Notes: generated by a model not told the origin, from the letters alone. Positions 17,475 to 25,962 are shown, numbered from the stretch's first letter. The stretch: DNA of 56,153 nt from Candidatus Eisenbergiella stercoravium (GCA_019113175.1 DXHY01000040.1:1-56153); one strand, 5' to 3'. Numbers and translations: made by a program.

Positions 17475-18178
17475 TCATAGAGCGCAAGCTGCGCGGTAGA
17501 CTGCTGTACCGCTGCCGCAAGGTTCTGCACGTTCAGAAGTGCCTGCTGACAGACAGCCGGATCGGCCTGTTGCTGATAAAGAAGCACAGCCTGCTGCTTG
17601 GCAGCGATCAGCGCCTGGAGCTGCGCGCACATGTCCGTATAGGTCCGGATCATGGCCGCATCCGCAGAAGAAGCGGAAGAAGCCACAAGCTGCTGGAGAA
17701 GCGCTGCCTGCTGAGCCATCGCCGCAGCCATGACGGCCTGCTGGTTCAGCTGGGCCAGCTGCTGGTTTTCCAGAGCCAGCTTTTCTTCCTCACTCATCGC
17801 ATCCAGCGCCGCCACGTTATTCAGATGTGCCGCAGCTTCCTGAGCCAGTGCAGCCGCATCCTTTACGGCAACCGCGTTTCCATTCTCATCCAGCACGATG
17901 CTGGAGGCAGCTGTCGCCTTCAGCTTCGCCAGAACATTGTCAAAACGGTTATATCTGACAAAGTACGGATCGGATGCCGTCTCTCTCATAAACTGCGTTA
18001 TGGCGTCGTTTTCCTGTGTAAACATCAGTCCGTTCGTACCATTTTCGTCTATCACATATACCTGTCCATAAACAGGTGACTGGATCAGCTCAGCCGCATC
18101 CGCCTTCAGCGGAAGCACGCACACCATCACCGCGGCAACTGCAGCCGCCGTCTTCAGCCATCGAAAAACCTTCATCAT
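17468..18178 (-). CDS. Exported Ala/Gln-rich protein of unknown function
   Basis: About 236 residues with a clear signal peptide (WLKTAAAVAAVMVCVLPLKADAAE), so it is secreted. The first half after cleavage has mixed composition (GQVYVIDENGTNGLMF); from about residue 120 it is a long Ala/Gln-rich helical region (QQAVMAAAMAQQAALLQQL) likely to form a coiled coil. AAGGAGG lies 5-8 bases before two adjacent ATGs (18178 and 18175). It starts at the stop of the D-Ala-D-Ala carboxypeptidase gene and is co-transcribed, which hints at a cell-wall role. No known domain recognised. Confidence 0.75.
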   Translation of the reverse strand: MMKVFRWLKTAAAVAAVMVCVLPLKADAAELIQSPVYGQVYVIDENGTNGLMFTQENDAITQFMRETASDPYFVRYNRFDNVLAKLKATAASSIVLDENGNAVAVKDAAALAQEAAAHLNNVAALDAMSEEEKLALENQQLAQLNQQAVMAAAMAQQAALLQQLVASSASSADAAMIRTYTDMCAQLQALIAAKQQAVLLYQQQADPAVCQQALLNVQNLAAAVQQSTAQLALYES

Positions 18179-18180
18179 CT

Positions 18181-19776
18181 CTACCTCCTTTTCCACCACC
18201 GGCGTTTTCTTGCCTGAACATGGTAAACATTACTTCTTCTCACGCTGCGCCGGTAAACCGGATCCTTCCCGCCATATTTTTTTCTGCGCCACCTGGATTT
18301 CCAGATCTGACGTCTGACGAACAGATAACTTCCTCCTCCGAGAATGGCCACAACAGCAGCTCCGATTACCAGATACAGCCAGGGGAACCCTTTCCCCGCC
18401 TGTTCCTCCGGTTCTTCAGGAGTTTCCGTTTCCATCGGGACCTCCGGCTCCTCCGGAATCACCAGAGACGCGGGCAGCACAATCTGTGCCTGCCCCACTA
18501 CGCGGCCTGCATAGCTGTATTCCAGAGTGGCCGTTTCTCCCTCCCGTGCATTCTCTGTATCATAATACAGGTCAGCATCCAGATCACGCAGAGTAGCGGT
18601 ACCGGGCAGCACCACATTGCCATCCTCTTCCATCTGAACCGGGATCTCCTCCGTCACCACCGAACCGTTTTCCACTCCGTTCGTCCTCGCATGGATGGAA
18701 GCCGTCATGCTGTCTGAAACATTTCCGCCGATGTCCATCAGGCTGAAATTGTCAAAACCATAGTCAAACAGTGTTGCGGCATCAACATAGACCTGCTGCC
18801 CCGGCGTTTCCATGGTTACACAGATGAGATCCATCCCGTCCCGTTCCGCACAGGTAACCAGCGTATTCTGAGCCACCGTCGTATAGCCGTTCTTTCCTGC
18901 GAACACCCCGTCATAGTGGTATTTACCACTGAGCAGCATCTTGTGATGATGGGACATGGGAATCAGATCCGGCTGTTTTTCGGAGGGCTGTATCTCATAA
19001 AAAGTGGTTCCTGCAATGGTGCGGAAAATATCATACTTCAGCGCTTCTTTGGTGATCAGCGCCATATCATAGGCGCTGGTCACATGGTTTTCGTCCGGAA
19101 GGCCATGGGGATTCGTGAAATGGCTTTCCTGGCAGCCCAGCTCTTCAGCCCTTTTATTCATCATGTCCGCGAAGCCTTCTATGGATCCTCCTATATGGAC
19201 CGCCAGAGAATATGCCGCATCATTTGCGGAAGCCAGCAGTATGGCATACAGGCAGTCCTCCACCGTCAGCTCCTCTCCCTCATCAAGGGCGATGTGAGAT
19301 CCCTTATCCTCCATATATACCGCCTCGTGAGGCACAGTCACCATCTCGTCCATATCGCAGTTCTCGATGGCGAGAAGGGCCGTCATGATCTTCGTAATGC
19401 TGGCCGGATAATGCTGCTCGTGCATGTTCTTATCATACAGAATGGTTCCGGTGGACGCCTCCATCAGAATGCCGGACGGCGCAACAATGGACGGCTCGGA
19501 AGGCCAGTCTTCTCCCGCAGTCTCAGCCGTTTCTTCCACAGAAGAGGATTCCTCTTCCGCCGTTTCCGTCCCGCCCGTTTCGGTTCCGGCAGTCTCAGCC
19601 GTTTCGTTCGCCTCCGTTCCGTCCTGAAGCGTATCCGTCACGCTTTCGGACAGACCCTCTGACATGCTGTCCGTCGGGACCTCCGCCGCAAGGGATGTTA
19701 CCGGTATGGAAGCCGTAAAAAAAGCCGCTGCCAGACAGACAGCCGTTATCGTAAGCCTGCATCTATTATATTTCAT
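18181..19776 (-). CDS. D-alanyl-D-alanine carboxypeptidase (PBP5/DacF-type, S11)
   Basis: A 531-residue penicillin-binding peptidoglycan carboxypeptidase. Order: signal peptide (1-30), a Glu/Thr-rich low-complexity linker (35-95), the S11 catalytic domain with S126-x-x-K129 (SITK), S183-A-N185, and the third motif as K295-N-G297 (GKNGYTT) instead of the textbook KTG, then a C-terminal beta domain, a membrane anchor (about 465-488) and a very basic cytoplasmic tail. The KNG variant occurs in clostridial members as far as I recall. A ribosome site AAGGAG lies 11 bases upstream. It removes terminal D-Ala from pentapeptides outside the membrane. Confidence 0.93.
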   Translation of the reverse strand: MKYNRCRLTITAVCLAAAFFTASIPVTSLAAEVPTDSMSEGLSESVTDTLQDGTEANETAETAGTETGGTETAEEESSSVEETAETAGEDWPSEPSIVAPSGILMEASTGTILYDKNMHEQHYPASITKIMTALLAIENCDMDEMVTVPHEAVYMEDKGSHIALDEGEELTVEDCLYAILLASANDAAYSLAVHIGGSIEGFADMMNKRAEELGCQESHFTNPHGLPDENHVTSAYDMALITKEALKYDIFRTIAGTTFYEIQPSEKQPDLIPMSHHHKMLLSGKYHYDGVFAGKNGYTTVAQNTLVTCAERDGMDLICVTMETPGQQVYVDAATLFDYGFDNFSLMDIGGNVSDSMTASIHARTNGVENGSVVTEEIPVQMEEDGNVVLPGTATLRDLDADLYYDTENAREGETATLEYSYAGRVVGQAQIVLPASLVIPEEPEVPMETETPEEPEEQAGKGFPWLYLVIGAAVVAILGGGSYLFVRRQIWKSRWRRKKYGGKDPVYRRSVRRSNVYHVQARKRRWWKRR

Positions 19777-19930
19777 GGGGAACCTGCTCCTTATTTTCTT
19801 TCGTCGAATTTTCAGAAAAGATTTAAGAATTTGTAATAATTTCTTAACGTCTCTTTAACAGATTAACCCCACAAAGAATCTGCGTCAAGAACAAAATTTC
19901 TTAAGTTTTTCCTAAGGCTGACAGAGATGG

Positions 19931-20581
19931 TCAGTTTCCCTTTCCAAGCCGCTCATAAAACTGTCCGTAAAAATCATTTTCCTCATAGGGGAGCAGGAAA
20001 AAAAGTCTCAGCACGGACATCGTCAGTTCCTTCATCCGTGCCTCATCCTCCGCGCACTTCACCTCTCCTCCCACCCGCTTCAGATAATCGTGCCAGGCCA
20101 GCACAAAGGCTTCGTACCGCCTGATATCCGGAATCCTCAGCCATTTCTTCACTTTGACCTTGGACCGGTTCTGTTTGTGGCATTCATGAACCTGCAGAAA
20201 ATAACGGAAGCCGCCCTCTTCATAGATCCTTCCAAGCGGGAACAGCCTGCACAGGCCCGGCCGGAACGCATGGATGGAGCATCTTCCTTCTTCATTCAGA
20301 AAGCTGCAGCCCTCCCCGTTTTCTCTCAGCTTCAGATTTGGCAGAATCACGCCGTCCGCCATGTTCAGCTCAATCCTGCCCTGTTCCAGCAGTTCAAAAA
20401 AGGACAGCTTTGTGCCGCAGCCGAGCTGCCAGATATCGTAGGGGTCCAGCAGGATCGTATTTCCCGTTTCCCTGCAGCAGGACGAGCAGCCCGCACAGTC
20501 ACCGCAGCCAACTTTTACCAGATCTTCCGCCGTATACAGCCTTCCGTCGGATATCTCCGCCAGATCGATTTCCCGTTCCAT
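19931..20581 (-). CDS. YkgJ-type cysteine-cluster protein
   Basis: A 216-residue protein with the family's clustered cysteines: VGCGDCAGCSSCCRETG near residue 25-40, then GCSFLNEEGRCSIHAFRPGLCRLFPLGR, a pattern thought to bind an Fe-S cluster or zinc. The start at 20581 is favoured by a CGGAG site 6 bases upstream; an ATG at 20620 has only a distant G-run, and the open frame further upstream runs through the tandem repeat and is not credible. It stands apart from its neighbours. The reaction is unknown. Confidence 0.82.
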   Translation of the reverse strand: MEREIDLAEISDGRLYTAEDLVKVGCGDCAGCSSCCRETGNTILLDPYDIWQLGCGTKLSFFELLEQGRIELNMADGVILPNLKLRENGEGCSFLNEEGRCSIHAFRPGLCRLFPLGRIYEEGGFRYFLQVHECHKQNRSKVKVKKWLRIPDIRRYEAFVLAWHDYLKRVGGEVKCAEDEARMKELTMSVLRLFFLLPYEENDFYGQFYERLGKGN

Positions 20582-20680
20582 ATTTTTCTCCGCCTTTTCT
20601 ATTTTTTCATCTTCTGCCATTATAAACGATTTTCCCCCATACGACAAATCATTCTTTGCCGGCAGACTCACGGCATATAT

Positions 20681-20869
20681 GCTGCTCGCTGTCCGTTGCC
20701 CGTCGGATGTCCGCCTGTCTGTGCAGGCAAGCCTGCCATCCATGCGGCCGCCCTCCGGGCTTATCGCTCCGGCTCGCAGCTGAGCTGCTCGCTGTTCGTT
20801 GCCCGTCGGATGTCCGCCTGTCTGCGCAGGCAAGCCTGCCATCCACGCGGCCGCCCTCCGGGCTTATCG
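20681..20869. repeat. Tandem pair of 86-bp G+C-rich repeats, period 103
   Basis: Copies at 20681-20766 and 20784-20869 differ at three positions, two of them (the T/C in CTGTGCAGG and in CCATGCGG) being transitions that leave the pattern intact. Each holds short palindromes such as GCCTGTCTGCGCAGGC. It lies in a 399-base gap between the cysteine-cluster gene and feoB that holds no gene of its own. Confidence 0.85.
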
Positions 20870-20872
20870 TGC

Positions 20873-20916
20873 AAAAAACACCCCGGATCCGTCTGTTGCA
20901 GATCTGAGGTGCTTTT
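20873..20916 (-). terminator. Terminator downstream of feoB
   Basis: Arms 20879-20889 and 20901-20911 pair with one mismatch and one wobble; on the minus strand the stem is followed by TTTTTT, 65-108 bases after the feoB stop. Confidence 0.7.
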
Positions 20917-20980
20917 TCTGATTTTCTTTACGGCGAAACGCCAGATACCGGACATTCCGTTTTTTCAGAGGCTTCAGTCC

Positions 20981-23161
20981 TTATCTCGCCTTCGCCATTC
21001 TCTTCATATTGACATTAAGGGTTTCACTTTCCTTATACGGGCGGAACAGCAGGTACAGGAAGAGGATGACAAGCAGGAAGGCCACAACCGTGAAGATTCC
21101 GAAGGAACCGGTCGTAATCAGTGTGCCGATCTGGTAGATGCACAGGGAGGTGCAGTAGGCCAGAATCGTCTGATAGCCAATGGCGAACCAGAACCATTTC
21201 GCGTTGTTCATCTCTCTCTTGATGGCGCCCATGGCCGCAAAGCAGGGAGCGCACAGAAGGTTGAAAACCAGGAAGGAGTAAGCCGCAACCGCAGTCATGC
21301 TGCCTGCCAGCGTTCCCCAGAATTCCGCGCCGTCCTCGGCAACCTCGGCAAAGCCATAGAGAATACCGAAGGTACCAACCACGTTTTCCTTCGCCACAAG
21401 ACCGGTAACCGCCGCAACCGCGCTTCTCCAGTCGCCCCAGCCGAGCGGGATGAAGATCCATGCTATGGCGTTTCCGATAGCTGCCAGGATGCTATGATCA
21501 AGCTCCATGTCGTCAAGCATTCTGAACTGTCCGTCCACCCATCCAAAATAGCTGGCGAACCAGATCACGATGGTGGAAAGGAGGATAATGGTGCCCGCCT
21601 TCTTAATGAAGGACCAGCCGCGCTCCCACATGCTGCGGAGCACGCTTCCCACAGTGGGAAGATGGTATGCGGGAAGCTCCATGACAAAGGGAGCCGGATC
21701 GCCCGCGAACATTTTGGTTTTCTTTAAAATAATTCCGGAACAGATGATTGCCGCAATTCCCACGAAGTACGCGCTGGGAGCTACCCAGGATGCGCCGCCG
21801 AACAGTGCGCCTGCGATCAGGGCAATGATAGGAAGCTTGGCGCCGCAGGGAATAAAGGTGGTGGTCATGATCGTCATCTTGCGGTCACGGTCATTTTCGA
21901 TGGTACGGGAGGCCATAACGCCGGGAACACCGCAGCCGGTACCGATCAGCATGGGAATGAAGGATTTTCCGGAAAGTCCGAACTTGCGGAAAATGCGGTC
22001 CATGATGAAGGCGATTCTTGCCATGTATCCGCAGCCCTCCAGGAAGGCCAGGAAAATGAACAGCACAAGAATCTGAGGCACGAAGCCGAGAACCGCGCCC
22101 ACGCCGGCGACAATACCGTCAAGGATCAGGCCGGACAGCCAGTCCGCGCAGCCGATGGAGGCAAGCAGGGATTCCACCAGCACCGGGATGCCGGGAACTT
22201 CCAGGCCGAACAGGCTCCAGCCCTCTCCGAACACTCCGTCATTCATCCAGTCTGTCGCCCAGGTACCCACCGTCGTCACGGAAACATAATATACGATGTA
22301 CATGATCACCGCGAAAATCGGAAGCGCCGCCCACCGGTTCGTCACGATCCGGTCAATCTTATCGGAGGTGGTCATATTCCCTTTTCTGTTCTTTTTATAG
22401 CAGTCTCCGATGATGGAGGAAATGTAGACATATCTCTCATTGGTGATGATGCTTTCCGTATCATCGTCCATTTCCTTCTCCAGTCTGGCGATCTGGGCGG
22501 ATACGTCCGGCGCGTTCGTCATCTGCTCCCGAATCTTGTCATCCTTTTCCAGAAGCTTGATGGCGAAGAAGCGTTTCTGCTCCTCCGGCACGCCCTTCAG
22601 CATGCTCTCCACCTCGTCGATCACCGATTCCACTTCAGGTGCAAAGGTATGTACGGGAACTGCGCTGCTCTTCTTTTCCGCCAGGGCAACCACTCTCTTT
22701 GCGGCTTCCTGTACACCGGTTCCCTTCAGGGCGGAAATCTCAACCACCTCGCAGCCCAGCTTCTCGCTCAGCTTCTTAATGTTGATCTTATCGCCGTTCT
22801 TTTCCACCACATCCATCATGTTCACGGCCATCAGAACCGGGATGCCCAGCTCCATCAGCTGGGTGGACAGGTAAAGGTTACGCTCGATATTCGTTCCGTC
22901 CACGATATTCAGGATCGCGTCAGGCCTTTCCGTAATCAGGTAGTTTCTGGCCACAACCTCTTCCAGCGTGTAGGGAGACAGGGAATAAATTCCCGGAAGG
23001 TCCATGATTACAACATCCCTGCTGCCCTTCAGCTTACCTTCCTTCTTCTCCACCGTTACGCCCGGCCAGTTTCCCACAAACTGATTGGAACCGGTCAGCG
23101 CATTGAACAATGTTGTTTTTCCGCAGTTTGGATTTCCTGCCAATGCAATCTTAACTGACAT
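20981..23161 (-). CDS. feoB: Ferrous iron transport protein B
   Basis: A 726-residue inner-membrane Fe(II) transporter. The N-terminal G domain shows G1 GNPNCGKTT, the G2 region NWPGVTVEKKEG, G3 DLPG and G4 NMMD, followed by the helical switch domain to about residue 270. The membrane domain has the two Gate blocks with conserved Cys (GTGCGVPGVMA and NLLCAPCFAAMG). A ribosome site AGAGG lies 6 bases upstream. Two feoA genes precede it on the same strand, separated by a 94-base gap that contains its own palindromic operator, so feoB may have an independent iron-regulated promoter. Confidence 0.97.
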   Translation of the reverse strand: MSVKIALAGNPNCGKTTLFNALTGSNQFVGNWPGVTVEKKEGKLKGSRDVVIMDLPGIYSLSPYTLEEVVARNYLITERPDAILNIVDGTNIERNLYLSTQLMELGIPVLMAVNMMDVVEKNGDKINIKKLSEKLGCEVVEISALKGTGVQEAAKRVVALAEKKSSAVPVHTFAPEVESVIDEVESMLKGVPEEQKRFFAIKLLEKDDKIREQMTNAPDVSAQIARLEKEMDDDTESIITNERYVYISSIIGDCYKKNRKGNMTTSDKIDRIVTNRWAALPIFAVIMYIVYYVSVTTVGTWATDWMNDGVFGEGWSLFGLEVPGIPVLVESLLASIGCADWLSGLILDGIVAGVGAVLGFVPQILVLFIFLAFLEGCGYMARIAFIMDRIFRKFGLSGKSFIPMLIGTGCGVPGVMASRTIENDRDRKMTIMTTTFIPCGAKLPIIALIAGALFGGASWVAPSAYFVGIAAIICSGIILKKTKMFAGDPAPFVMELPAYHLPTVGSVLRSMWERGWSFIKKAGTIILLSTIVIWFASYFGWVDGQFRMLDDMELDHSILAAIGNAIAWIFIPLGWGDWRSAVAAVTGLVAKENVVGTFGILYGFAEVAEDGAEFWGTLAGSMTAVAAYSFLVFNLLCAPCFAAMGAIKREMNNAKWFWFAIGYQTILAYCTSLCIYQIGTLITTGSFGIFTVVAFLLVILFLYLLFRPYKESETLNVNMKRMAKAR

Positions 23162-23225
23162 ATTCTACCTCTTTCCGCCTCGCAGCTAACGCTGTCTGCA
23201 TTATATTCGTTAACACTATCTTTTA

Positions 23226-23239
23226 TTAGTGTATACTAA
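23226..23239. promoter_or_regulatory. DtxR/MntR-like operator upstream of feoB
   Basis: Palindrome TTAGT-GTAT-ACTAA. Read on the minus strand as GTTAGTATACACTAAT, it matches the site upstream of the feoA pair at 14 of 16 positions. A metal-responsive repressor site is the likely meaning. Confidence 0.65.
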
Positions 23240-23255
23240 CCATTCAGTAAAAAAA

Positions 23256-23477
23256 TCATTCCACCTGAATCATCCCGGCATCCGCCTTACGGACAGACAG
23301 CTCATAGCCTCTCACCGTCACCTCCATGGGATCGCCCAGCGGCGCGACCTTTCTCACATAAATCTCCACGCCTTTGGTAATGCCCATGTCCATGATGCGC
23401 CGCTTCACGGCACCCTCTCCTGTGAGCTTCACAACCTTCACGCTTTCCCCGCAGGGAACTTCCTTTAATGTCCTCAT
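23256..23477 (-). CDS. feoA: FeoA-family SH3-like protein
   Basis: A 73-residue cytoplasmic SH3-like protein (LKEVPCGESVKVVKLTGEG, then RRIMDMGITKGVEIYVRKVAPLGDP, then ELSVRKADAGMI). FeoA proteins bind and help gate FeoB. GGAG lies 6 bases upstream of the ATG. It is the second of two adjacent feoA genes; this copy is the more canonical and closest to feoB. Confidence 0.93.
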   Translation of the reverse strand: MRTLKEVPCGESVKVVKLTGEGAVKRRIMDMGITKGVEIYVRKVAPLGDPMEVTVRGYELSVRKADAGMIQVE

Positions 23478-23489
23478 ACTATCTCCTTT

Positions 23490-23705
23490 TCATCCAACCA
23501 TGATTTTATTGGCCATATCTTTTCCTATGGCTACCCTGGAATCCTTGACATTGACGATCATATTGCCGCCCGTCTCAGATATCACGGTCACAACACCTCC
23601 CGCAACGAAGCCCAGATTCTCCAGAAATCTTCTGGTCTCTTCCTTCCCGCCAACCTTGCGGATCACGTTCGGCTCCCCTGCCTGCACCATTGTTAATGGC
23701 ATCAT
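23490..23705 (-). CDS. feoA: FeoA-family SH3-like protein, second copy
   Basis: A 71-residue FeoA-like protein (LTMVQAGEPNVIRKVGG, RRFLENLGFVAGGVVTVISETGGN, then MIVNVKDSRVAIGKDMANKIMV). It is divergent from the neighbouring copy 12 bases downstream and has a weak ribosome site. FeoA duplicates are common in Clostridia and may form a hetero-assembly with FeoB. It is the first gene of the minus-strand feo unit. Confidence 0.9.
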   Translation of the reverse strand: MMPLTMVQAGEPNVIRKVGGKEETRRFLENLGFVAGGVVTVISETGGNMIVNVKDSRVAIGKDMANKIMVG

Positions 23706-23789
23706 GTCTCATCTTCTTTCTGTAAGCTGAAATTTTTCAGGAAAATTTCCCCACACAAACAGCCGTGGAAACATTTCCCCGTTTCATGT

Positions 23790-23805
23790 GTTAGTATACT
23801 CTAAC
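23790..23805. promoter_or_regulatory. DtxR/MntR-like operator upstream of the feoA pair
   Basis: GTTAGTATACTCTAAC, an imperfect palindrome (GTTAG/CTAAC arms), lies in the gap between divergent feoA and the regulator gene. It is a near copy of the site at 23226, supporting control of both feo units by one regulator. Confidence 0.65.
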
Positions 23806-23826
23806 TTCTATTAGTCGTCAAGTATA

Positions 23827-23874
23827 TTTCGTAAAAACTGTTCCCTATAATTTCGTAAAAACTGTTCCCTATAA
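23827..23874. repeat. Perfect 24-bp tandem duplication
   Basis: Two identical 24-base copies (23827-23850 and 23851-23874) sit between the feo operator and the regulator gene. Each ends in CCCTATAA, so each copy offers a TATAAT-like box when joined to the following T; the duplication may double a promoter or operator. Confidence 0.85.
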
Positions 23875-24037
23875 TATTCTGTCCAGACACGGCTGTACAG
23901 GGAGTGGAATTGTAGAATTTTTCCTGATAATGCCCGCATCCGGCAGAGGATGTTATAAATTTTTTATTTGATGTCATTTTTACATTATGCTATACTGTTA
24001 CTATCTGCAAATATATAATAAGGAAAAAGGTGAAATT

Positions 24038-24430
24038 ATGATACATGTAAACGAATCGGCTGAAAACTATCTTGAAACTATTCTGATCCTGAGTAAAGAA
24101 CACCCGGTGGTCCGGTCCGTGGATATTGCGGAAGAGCTCGGCTTTAAGAAATCCAGCGTCAGCGTCGCCATGAAGAATCTCCGGGAAAAGCAGCATATTA
24201 CCGTTTCCAAAGAGGGATTCATCACCCTGACGGATTCAGGACGGGCGATTGCGGAAATGATTTATGAGCGCCACGAGCTGCTTTCCGACTGGCTCACCCG
24301 GCTGGGAGTAGACCCGAAGGTGGCCGTGGAGGATGCCTGCCGCATCGAGCACGTGATCAGTGCAGAAAGCTTTGAAGCGATTAAGAGGCATATCGGGATG
24401 AAGGGAACAAAACAGGAGTCAGGTAAGTAA
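24038..24430 (+). CDS. DtxR/MntR-family metal-dependent transcriptional regulator
   Basis: A 130-residue repressor. The winged helix is visible as AENYLETILILSKEHPVVRSVDIAEELGFKKSSVSVAMKNL, followed by the dimerisation helices with metal-ligand candidates (ERHELLSDWL, VEDACRIEHVISAESFE). It lacks the C-terminal SH3 domain, as in MntR-type short members. The start at 24038 is set by AGGTG 5-6 bases upstream rather than by the earlier in-frame start. Divergent from feoA-feoA-feoB and next to two shared palindromes, it is probably the Fe(II)- or Mn(II)-sensing regulator of these genes. Confidence 0.92.
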   Translation: MIHVNESAENYLETILILSKEHPVVRSVDIAEELGFKKSSVSVAMKNLREKQHITVSKEGFITLTDSGRAIAEMIYERHELLSDWLTRLGVDPKVAVEDACRIEHVISAESFEAIKRHIGMKGTKQESGK

Positions 24431-24460
24431 AAGCAGGCTGGCTGGCAGCCTGCTTTTTTT
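24431..24460 (+). terminator. Rho-independent terminator of the metal regulator gene
   Basis: AAGCAGGCT and AGCCTGCTT pair perfectly around a 7-nt loop and are followed by a T-run, immediately after the stop codon. Confidence 0.9.
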
Positions 24461-24556
24461 GAAAGCATTCCTGGTTTTTCCAATAAAGTTTTTCCGATAA
24501 AAAAGGATGCCGCAGAACGCGGCACCCATCTTCATACGCGTATTTTTATGGAAGAA

Positions 24557-25126
24557 TCAGATATAAGGAACAATATTTCTGATGTTCTTCATTCTCTTTG
24601 CAAGCAGAAGCACTACAAAAGGAGTAAGCGCAATCGGCACCACGTCCGCGATTCCAATCCAGATAACGCAGTAGGCATAATCAAGTCCTGCAAAGTAGGA
24701 CAGGGAAAGGCTGGTGGTAAGGATCATCAGTACACCGAACAGAAGGCTCCAGAACAGGCTCACACCGATGAATTTTCCTTTTCCTTCGTTGATAACCTCA
24801 AGCAGATCCCTCTTTCCGCCTCTCAGATGTACCAGTGCAGGAAGCGCTGCGGAAAGGCCTACGGTAATGCCGTCCGCAAGGGGGGAGTGCAGCGGAATGA
24901 AGTTACCGGACAAAAGCGCCCATACGATGGTTCCGATGTAACCGGAAAAGAATCCCGTTACAGGCCCGAACAGATAGCCGATTACCACGATAATGAATGC
25001 AAATGTTCTGAAATGCACGGCACCGGGGATCAGCGGGATCGGGCACAGGTATGCCCAGAGCACGCCCGTCAGAACGCCGAACACAACAAAGAAAATGATG
25101 TTGACAAAAGATAATTTTTTCTTCAC
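24557..25126 (-). CDS. ECF transporter substrate-binding (S) component
   Basis: A 189-residue membrane protein with about six helices (FVNIIFFVVFGVLTGVLWAYL at the start; GPVTGFFSGYIGTIVWALLSG in the middle; YCVIWIGIADVVPIALTPFVVLLL at the end). Size and helix pattern fit ECF S components that bind a vitamin or nucleobase-like ligand. It starts with GTG, supported by AGGAGG about 8 bases upstream. It is the last gene of the operon with EcfT and the fused ATPases; the neighbouring creatininase and phosphoribosyltransferase suggest a purine, pyrimidine or similar cyclic-amide ligand, which is inference. Confidence 0.8.
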   Translation of the reverse strand: MKKKLSFVNIIFFVVFGVLTGVLWAYLCPIPLIPGAVHFRTFAFIIVVIGYLFGPVTGFFSGYIGTIVWALLSGNFIPLHSPLADGITVGLSAALPALVHLRGGKRDLLEVINEGKGKFIGVSLFWSLLFGVLMILTTSLSLSYFAGLDYAYCVIWIGIADVVPIALTPFVVLLLAKRMKNIRNIVPYI

Positions 25127-25156
25127 GTTTTCTTCCTCCTCAAAAGAAGCTGTTCA

Positions 25157-25942
25157 TCAGTAACTGATATCTGCAATCTCTGCAAATATATCAAGAAGCT
25201 TTCCGCACGCGTAATCAAAAAGCTTTTGACCTTTTTCCACAGTGGCAAAGGTAGGCGCACCGATCACGCCGCTCTTCGTCACATCAGCCGTCTTCCACCC
25301 CGCATTTACAGGGCCGAAAACAGTTACATATTTGTCCCCGCGGAACTCTGCCGCAGGCTCCTCGTCCACAGCGAGCTCCATGTGCACCGTTTCAGGCCTC
25401 GCCTCCAGCATCAGAGAGGTTTCCAGCTCACAGGCATGGAACACGCCGTATTTTCCGGACTGCTGAATATCCTTCAGGCCATCCGCCCAGAAATCGGTGA
25501 ACCACCAGTCTATTACAAATACGTCCAGTCCCAGATCAATTCTCAGATCCCGGCTGATCAGGTTCAGCATATCGGTATTTCCGCCATGGCTGTTGAACAG
25601 AACCAGCTTTTTAAAACCGCTGGCCGCAATGGACTTCGCAATATCATGAAGAAGCGCATAATAGGTCTGCGCGCTGAAGGTAATAGTTCCCGCAAAACCC
25701 ATATGCTCGTTGCTCTTTCCGATCGGAAGCTGAGGGGCAAAAATCAGATTTCCCTCAGGGAAGGCCCCGTCTCCCTGTGCGATGATCCGGTCAATCAGCG
25801 AGGATAAAATGATTGCATCCGTTCCCACCGGAAGATGCGGTCCATGCTGCTCCGTGGCGGACGTGGGCAGCATAACGATTGTCCTGTCCTTATCCAGAGC
25901 CGCGATTTCATCTCTTGTCAGATTCTCCCATCTTTTGATCAT
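25157..25942 (-). CDS. Creatininase-family amidohydrolase
   Basis: A 261-residue metal-dependent amidohydrolase of the creatininase fold, which opens cyclic amides such as creatinine or related lactams, or acts on formamide-type intermediates. Ligand-bearing blocks are visible: PTSATEQHGPHLPVGTDA near the N-terminus, GNLIFAPQLPIGKSNEHMGFAGTITF, and the NSHGGNTDML segment. The start at 25942 is chosen because AGAGG lies 6 bases upstream; the longer frame runs through an intergenic hairpin. Being inside an ECF transport operon, it probably acts on the imported molecule. Confidence 0.9.
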   Translation of the reverse strand: MIKRWENLTRDEIAALDKDRTIVMLPTSATEQHGPHLPVGTDAIILSSLIDRIIAQGDGAFPEGNLIFAPQLPIGKSNEHMGFAGTITFSAQTYYALLHDIAKSIAASGFKKLVLFNSHGGNTDMLNLISRDLRIDLGLDVFVIDWWFTDFWADGLKDIQQSGKYGVFHACELETSLMLEARPETVHMELAVDEEPAAEFRGDKYVTVFGPVNAGWKTADVTKSGVIGAPTFATVEKGQKLFDYACGKLLDIFAEIADISY

Positions 25943-25962
25943 AACTACCTCTTTTCTTCCGC

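Noticed and set aside
20582-20842. Longer start for the cysteine-cluster protein
   Set aside because: The extension translates the tandem repeat; the ATG at 20581 has a well-spaced CGGAG.
20090-21727. Plus-strand open frame spanning the repeat and the end of feoB
   Set aside because: It crosses the tandem repeat, a terminator and the conserved feoB end; no domain pattern.
23827-23874. Tandem 24-bp copies considered as a CRISPR remnant
   Set aside because: There is no spacer between the copies, only two units exist, and no cas genes are nearby.
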